Assembly: GCA_905208635.1 (NCBI GenBank)
Contig: CAJLPX010000005.1
Span: 1 to 64,000 of the forward strand
Source: an uncultured Collinsella sp.
Lineage (GTDB): Bacteria; Actinomycetota; Coriobacteriia; Coriobacteriales; Coriobacteriaceae
DNA length: 64,000 nucleotides
Direction: 5' to 3'
How positions within the stretch are numbered: the first letter of the stretch is position 1; each line of letters opens with the position of its first letter. Below the pieces are notes generated by a model, which saw nothing but the letters and a program-made list of their open reading frames with translations, was not told the origin of the DNA and did no database searches. Below, piece by piece: positions 60,992-64,000 of the stretch. A program made the position numbers and the translations under genes.

Positions 60992-62215
60992 ATGGGACGT
61001 TTTACCAATCCTCGCGATCTGTACTTTGGTGAGGGCGCTCGCCACGAGGTGAAGAACCTCAAGGGCAAGAAGGCCATCATCGTTTCTGGCGGCAGCTCTA
61101 TGCGCCGCGGCGGGTTCTTGCAGGACGTTGAGGCCGACCTTAAGGAAGGCGGCTTCGAGGTCAAGCTGTTCGAGGGCGTCGAGTCCGATCCGTCCATCGA
61201 GACGGTCATGAAGGGCGCCGAGGCCATGCGCGAGTTCGAGCCCGACTGGATTATCGCCATCGGCGGCGGCTCGCCCATCGATGCCGCTAAGGCCATGTGG
61301 GTCTTCTATGAGTATCCCGAGGAGTCCTTCGATAACATCATCCAGCCGTTCAGCTTCCCTGAGCTGCGTCAGAAGGCTCACTTCTGCGCCATCTCCTCTA
61401 CCTCCGGTACCGCTACCGAGGTCACTGCCTTCTCCGTCATCACCGACTACGCCAAGGGCATCAAGTACCCGCTGGCCGACTTCAACATCACCCCTGATGT
61501 CGCCATCGTCGACCCCGAGCTCACCTACACCATGCCCGCCAAGCTGTGCGCTCATACCGGCATGGACGCTCTGACCCACTGCATGGAGGCCTACGTTTCC
61601 ACCTGCGCTTCCATGTTCACCGACGCCAACGCCCTGCACGGCATCCGCGAGATCGTCGAGTGGCTGCCCAAGTCCTATGCTGGCGACCATGAGGCCCGTC
61701 AGCACATGCACGAGGCTCAGTGCATCGCTGGTATCGCCTTCTCCTCGGGCCTGCTCGGCATCGTTCACTCCATGGCTCACAAGACCGGTGCTGCCTTCGA
61801 GAACGGCCACATCATCCACGGTGCCGCTAATGCTATGTACCTGGGCAAGGTCATCCAGTGGAACTCCAAGGACCCGCGTGCTGCCGAGCGTTACGCTTAC
61901 GTGGCCAAGGAGATCCTGCACCTTCCCGGCGAGACCAACGAGGAGCTCATCGCTGCGCTCGTCCAGAAGATTCGCGACCTCAACGACCAGCTCAACATTC
62001 CGCAGTCCATCAAGGATTACGCGAATGGTGGCGTGAAGGTCGACGCCGAGAACCCGCAGATGGTCTCCGAGGAGGAGTTCCTCGCCAAGCTGCCCGAGAT
62101 CGCCGCGAACGCCGAGCAGGACGCCTGCACGCCCGAGAACCCGCGTGAGACCAAGGCTGCCGACTTCGAGAAGATCCTCAAGGCCTGCTACTATGACACC
62201 GACATCGATTTCTAA
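60992..62215 (+). CDS. Iron-containing alcohol dehydrogenase
   Basis: The product (407 aa) is a group III NAD(P)-dependent alcohol dehydrogenase (butanol dehydrogenase-like). It has NAD motif AIGGGSPIDAAKA, SGTATEVTAFSVIT, and the metal ligands in TGMDALTHCMEAYVS and GIVHSMAHKTGAAFENGHIIHG. ATG 60992 follows AGGAGG. It would reduce aldehydes in fermentation or oxidise alcohols; the substrate is unknown. A terminator separates it from the next dehydrogenase gene. Confidence 0.94.
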   Translation: MGRFTNPRDLYFGEGARHEVKNLKGKKAIIVSGGSSMRRGGFLQDVEADLKEGGFEVKLFEGVESDPSIETVMKGAEAMREFEPDWIIAIGGGSPIDAAKAMWVFYEYPEESFDNIIQPFSFPELRQKAHFCAISSTSGTATEVTAFSVITDYAKGIKYPLADFNITPDVAIVDPELTYTMPAKLCAHTGMDALTHCMEAYVSTCASMFTDANALHGIREIVEWLPKSYAGDHEARQHMHEAQCIAGIAFSSGLLGIVHSMAHKTGAAFENGHIIHGAANAMYLGKVIQWNSKDPRAAERYAYVAKEILHLPGETNEELIAALVQKIRDLNDQLNIPQSIKDYANGGVKVDAENPQMVSEEEFLAKLPEIAANAEQDACTPENPRETKAADFEKILKACYYDTDIDF

Positions 62216-62237
62216 TCGACTCTTGTTATCGTAACGA

Positions 62238-62278
62238 GGGGCTCCGCACGTATCTGTACGGAGCCCCTTTCTTTTTTA
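62238..62278 (+). terminator. Intrinsic terminator after the iron alcohol dehydrogenase
   Basis: GGGGCTCCG (62238-62246) / CGGAGCCCC (62259-62267), followed by TTTCTTTTTT. Confidence 0.92.
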
Positions 62279-62293
62279 GAGAATGGGATAAAA

Positions 62294-63394
62294 ATGGCTG
62301 CAATTTTCAATAGCCCCAGCAAGTACATCCAGGGCCCGGACGAGCTGGCCAAGCTCGGTTCTTATGTCGAGCCGCTCGGCGCTAAGGCCCTCGTCATCGT
62401 GACGCCTTCGGGCAAGAAGCGCGTCGGTGCCAAGATCGAGGGCGGATTTGCCGAGGCTAAGTCCGAGCTACTGTTTGAGGACTTTAATGGCGAGTGCTCC
62501 AAGGGCGAGGTCGATCGCCTGGTTGCGCTCGCCCGCGACAACGGTTGCGACATCATCGTCGGTGTCGGTGGCGGCAAGATTCTCGACACCGCGAAGGCCG
62601 TCGCCTACTACTTGGGGTCTCCGGTTATCATCTGCCCCACCATCGCCTCGACCGATGCACCGTGCTCGGCACTTTCGGTGCTCTACACCGACGACGGCCA
62701 GTTCGATAAATACCTCTTCCTTAAGGCAAACCCCAACATTGTCCTGATGGATACGACGGTTATCGCGGCGAGCCCGGTGCGCCTGACGGTTTCCGGTATG
62801 GGCGATGCGCTCGCAACCTACTTTGAGGCCCAGGCGACGCATGATGCCGACGGTGGCACTTGCGCCGGCGGCAAGGGCGGAATGGCCGGCCTGGCGCTCG
62901 CCAAGCTCTGCTACGAGACGCTTATGGCCGATGGCGTCAAGGCCAAGGTCGCGCTGGAGAAGGGTGCGCTCACGCCTGCCGTCGAGCATATCATTGAGGC
63001 AAACACGCTACTCTCCGGCATTGGCTTTGAGAGCTCGGGCCTTGCTGCTGCTCATGCCATCCACAATGGCCTGACGATGCTGCCCGAGTGCCACGGCATG
63101 TATCACGGCGAGAAGGTCGCCTTCGGCACCATCGTCCAGCTGGTACTCGAGGATGCCCCGACCGAGAAGCTCGAGGAAGTCTTGGGCTTCTGCATTGAGC
63201 TGGGCCTGCCGGTCACGATGAAGGAACTTGGCGTTGCCGAGGTTACGCGCGAGCAGGCCATGATTGTTGCCGAGGCCGCCTGCGCGCCCGATGACACCAT
63301 GTGCAACATGCCGTTTGAGGTGACGCCCGAGATGGTCGCAAACGCCATCCTGGGTGCCGACGCGCTGGGCCACTACTACCTTATGGATGAGTAA
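62294..63394 (+). CDS. gldA: Glycerol dehydrogenase
   Basis: The product (366 aa) is a GldA-type zinc enzyme that interconverts glycerol and dihydroxyacetone with NAD+. Features are VGVGGGKILDTAKAVAYY (NAD), STDAPCSALSVLY with the metal-ligand Asp, and AAAHAIHNGLT and ECHGMYHGEK with the metal-ligand histidines. Length is standard. ATG 62294 follows GGGAT only weakly. It stands between two terminators, directly before a second GldA-like gene. Confidence 0.94.
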   Translation: MAAIFNSPSKYIQGPDELAKLGSYVEPLGAKALVIVTPSGKKRVGAKIEGGFAEAKSELLFEDFNGECSKGEVDRLVALARDNGCDIIVGVGGGKILDTAKAVAYYLGSPVIICPTIASTDAPCSALSVLYTDDGQFDKYLFLKANPNIVLMDTTVIAASPVRLTVSGMGDALATYFEAQATHDADGGTCAGGKGGMAGLALAKLCYETLMADGVKAKVALEKGALTPAVEHIIEANTLLSGIGFESSGLAAAHAIHNGLTMLPECHGMYHGEKVAFGTIVQLVLEDAPTEKLEEVLGFCIELGLPVTMKELGVAEVTREQAMIVAEAACAPDDTMCNMPFEVTPEMVANAILGADALGHYYLMDE

Positions 63395-63406
63395 ACTAAG
63401 GTAAGG

Positions 63407-63442
63407 AAGGGGCAAAGCCGACAAATGGCTTTGCCCCTTTTT
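63407..63442 (+). terminator. Intrinsic terminator after gldA
   Basis: AAGGGGCAAAGCC (63407-63419) / GGCTTTGCCCCTT (63427-63439), followed by TTT. Confidence 0.92.
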
Positions 63443-63507
63443 GCTATGGTGCAAAGGGGTTAGGTTACTTTGCATCAATCGTTGTTTGATGAAGGGCGGA
63501 TTCTCGT

Positions 63508-64000
63508 ATGGCGCTTCCCATGGTTTATGGCGGTCCTGGCCGGTATGTTCAAGGGCCGGGCGAACTTTCGCGTCAGGGCAGGTATTTGTCATGGTTGGGC
63601 TGCGCTGCCTATGTCTTGTTTGACCAGGGCACCGAGGATCGGCTGTGCAGGCAGATCGTCGATGGATTTCTGGATGAAGATCTAAGCGAGCCGTTCTTTA
63701 AAATTTACAACGGTCCGTGTACGGAAGATGCCGTTGTCGAAATGGCCAAGGAAGCCCGGGCCGAGTATTGCGACATGGTGGTGGGTATTGGCGGCGGCAA
63801 AATGCTCGATATCGCCAAGGCAGTAGCGTTTTATGCCGAGCTGCCGTTGTGCGTGTGCCCCACGGCGGCTTCGATGGACGGTCCGTGCAGCGCGATTTCG
63901 GTGCTGTATCACGAGGATGGGTCGTTCGACCGCTACCTGATGCTCGAGAAGAATCCAGACCTGGTCGTGGTCGATACCAACGTGGTCGCGGCGGCTCCAC
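63508..64000 (+). CDS. Second GldA-like dehydrogenase, N-terminal part
   Basis: The first 164 residues are present and the gene runs off the window. It is a paralogue of the preceding gldA: MVVGIGGGKMLDIAKAVAFY and SMDGPCSAISVLYHEDGSFD match the same positions, with Met-Asp-Gly in place of Thr-Asp-Ala next to the metal-ligand Asp. The N-terminal 60 residues are diverged (WLGCAAYVLFDQGTEDRL). ATG 63508 follows GAAGGGCGG. It may act on a different polyol or be a degenerate copy; the missing half decides. Confidence 0.85.
   Translation, partial: MALPMVYGGPGRYVQGPGELSRQGRYLSWLGCAAYVLFDQGTEDRLCRQIVDGFLDEDLSEPFFKIYNGPCTEDAVVEMAKEARAEYCDMVVGIGGGKMLDIAKAVAFYAELPLCVCPTAASMDGPCSAISVLYHEDGSFDRYLMLEKNPDLVVVDTNVVAAAP

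Overview
The window is 64 kb of a high-GC, Gram-positive-type chromosome. Gene content points to an intestinal Coriobacteriia actinobacterium, most likely Collinsella; this is inferred from content, not from a database match. The supporting genes are a type III glutamine synthetase, a fused MurT-GatD enzyme, a MoaC-MobB fusion, sortase-anchored pili with a class C sortase, GatCAB, a BTAD-type regulator, and abundant small palindromic repeats. Most genes have clear Shine-Dalgarno sites, and many are chained by TAATG or 8-base overlaps.

Layout. 1-10.6 kb: end of an OmpR-type response regulator, an HtrA protease, DNA ligase LigA, a MATE exporter with its MerR regulator on the minus strand, and a two-gene ABC exporter. 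10.6-17.1 kb: a PD-(D/E)XK-like nuclease gene flanked by identical 65-bp palindromes, molybdopterin genes (moaA, moaC-mobB), an MFS transporter with a frameshifted end, and a Cof-type HAD phosphatase. 17.1-26.7 kb: a pilus locus with a beta-helix adhesin, two SpaA-type pilins and a class C sortase. Two of its genes are interrupted at homopolymers (G8 and C6). A tandem pair of LexA-box-preceded small membrane peptides sits before the sortase.

27-38 kb: gatCAB, a structured palindromic element, a heavy-metal P-type ATPase with its small partner, a RelB/PIN toxin-antitoxin pair, a low-GC patch of small secreted or membrane proteins, tmRNA with repeated tmRNA-end fragments and a 62-bp tandem repeat, and a patatin-like lipase. 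38-46 kb: rplM-rpsI, glmM, a glucose-type PTS IIA protein and nagB (amino-sugar metabolism), a 999-aa STAND/BTAD regulator, and yhbY.

46-64 kb: a methyltransferase, a second copy of the structured palindromic element, a DUF711 protein, the metF / activation-domain / metH operon, type III glnA, a MITE-like element, tRNA-Glu, an operon of two TPR-like proteins with MurT-GatD, and three iron-type alcohol/glycerol dehydrogenases, the last cut by the window edge.

The strongest candidates for undescribed biology are: (i) the two 142-143-nt palindromic elements at 30558-30700 and 47152-47293, whose 56-nt cores align without gaps and show three compensatory base-pair changes; (ii) the duplicated SOS-type small membrane peptides; and (iii) the homopolymer switches in the pilus operon.
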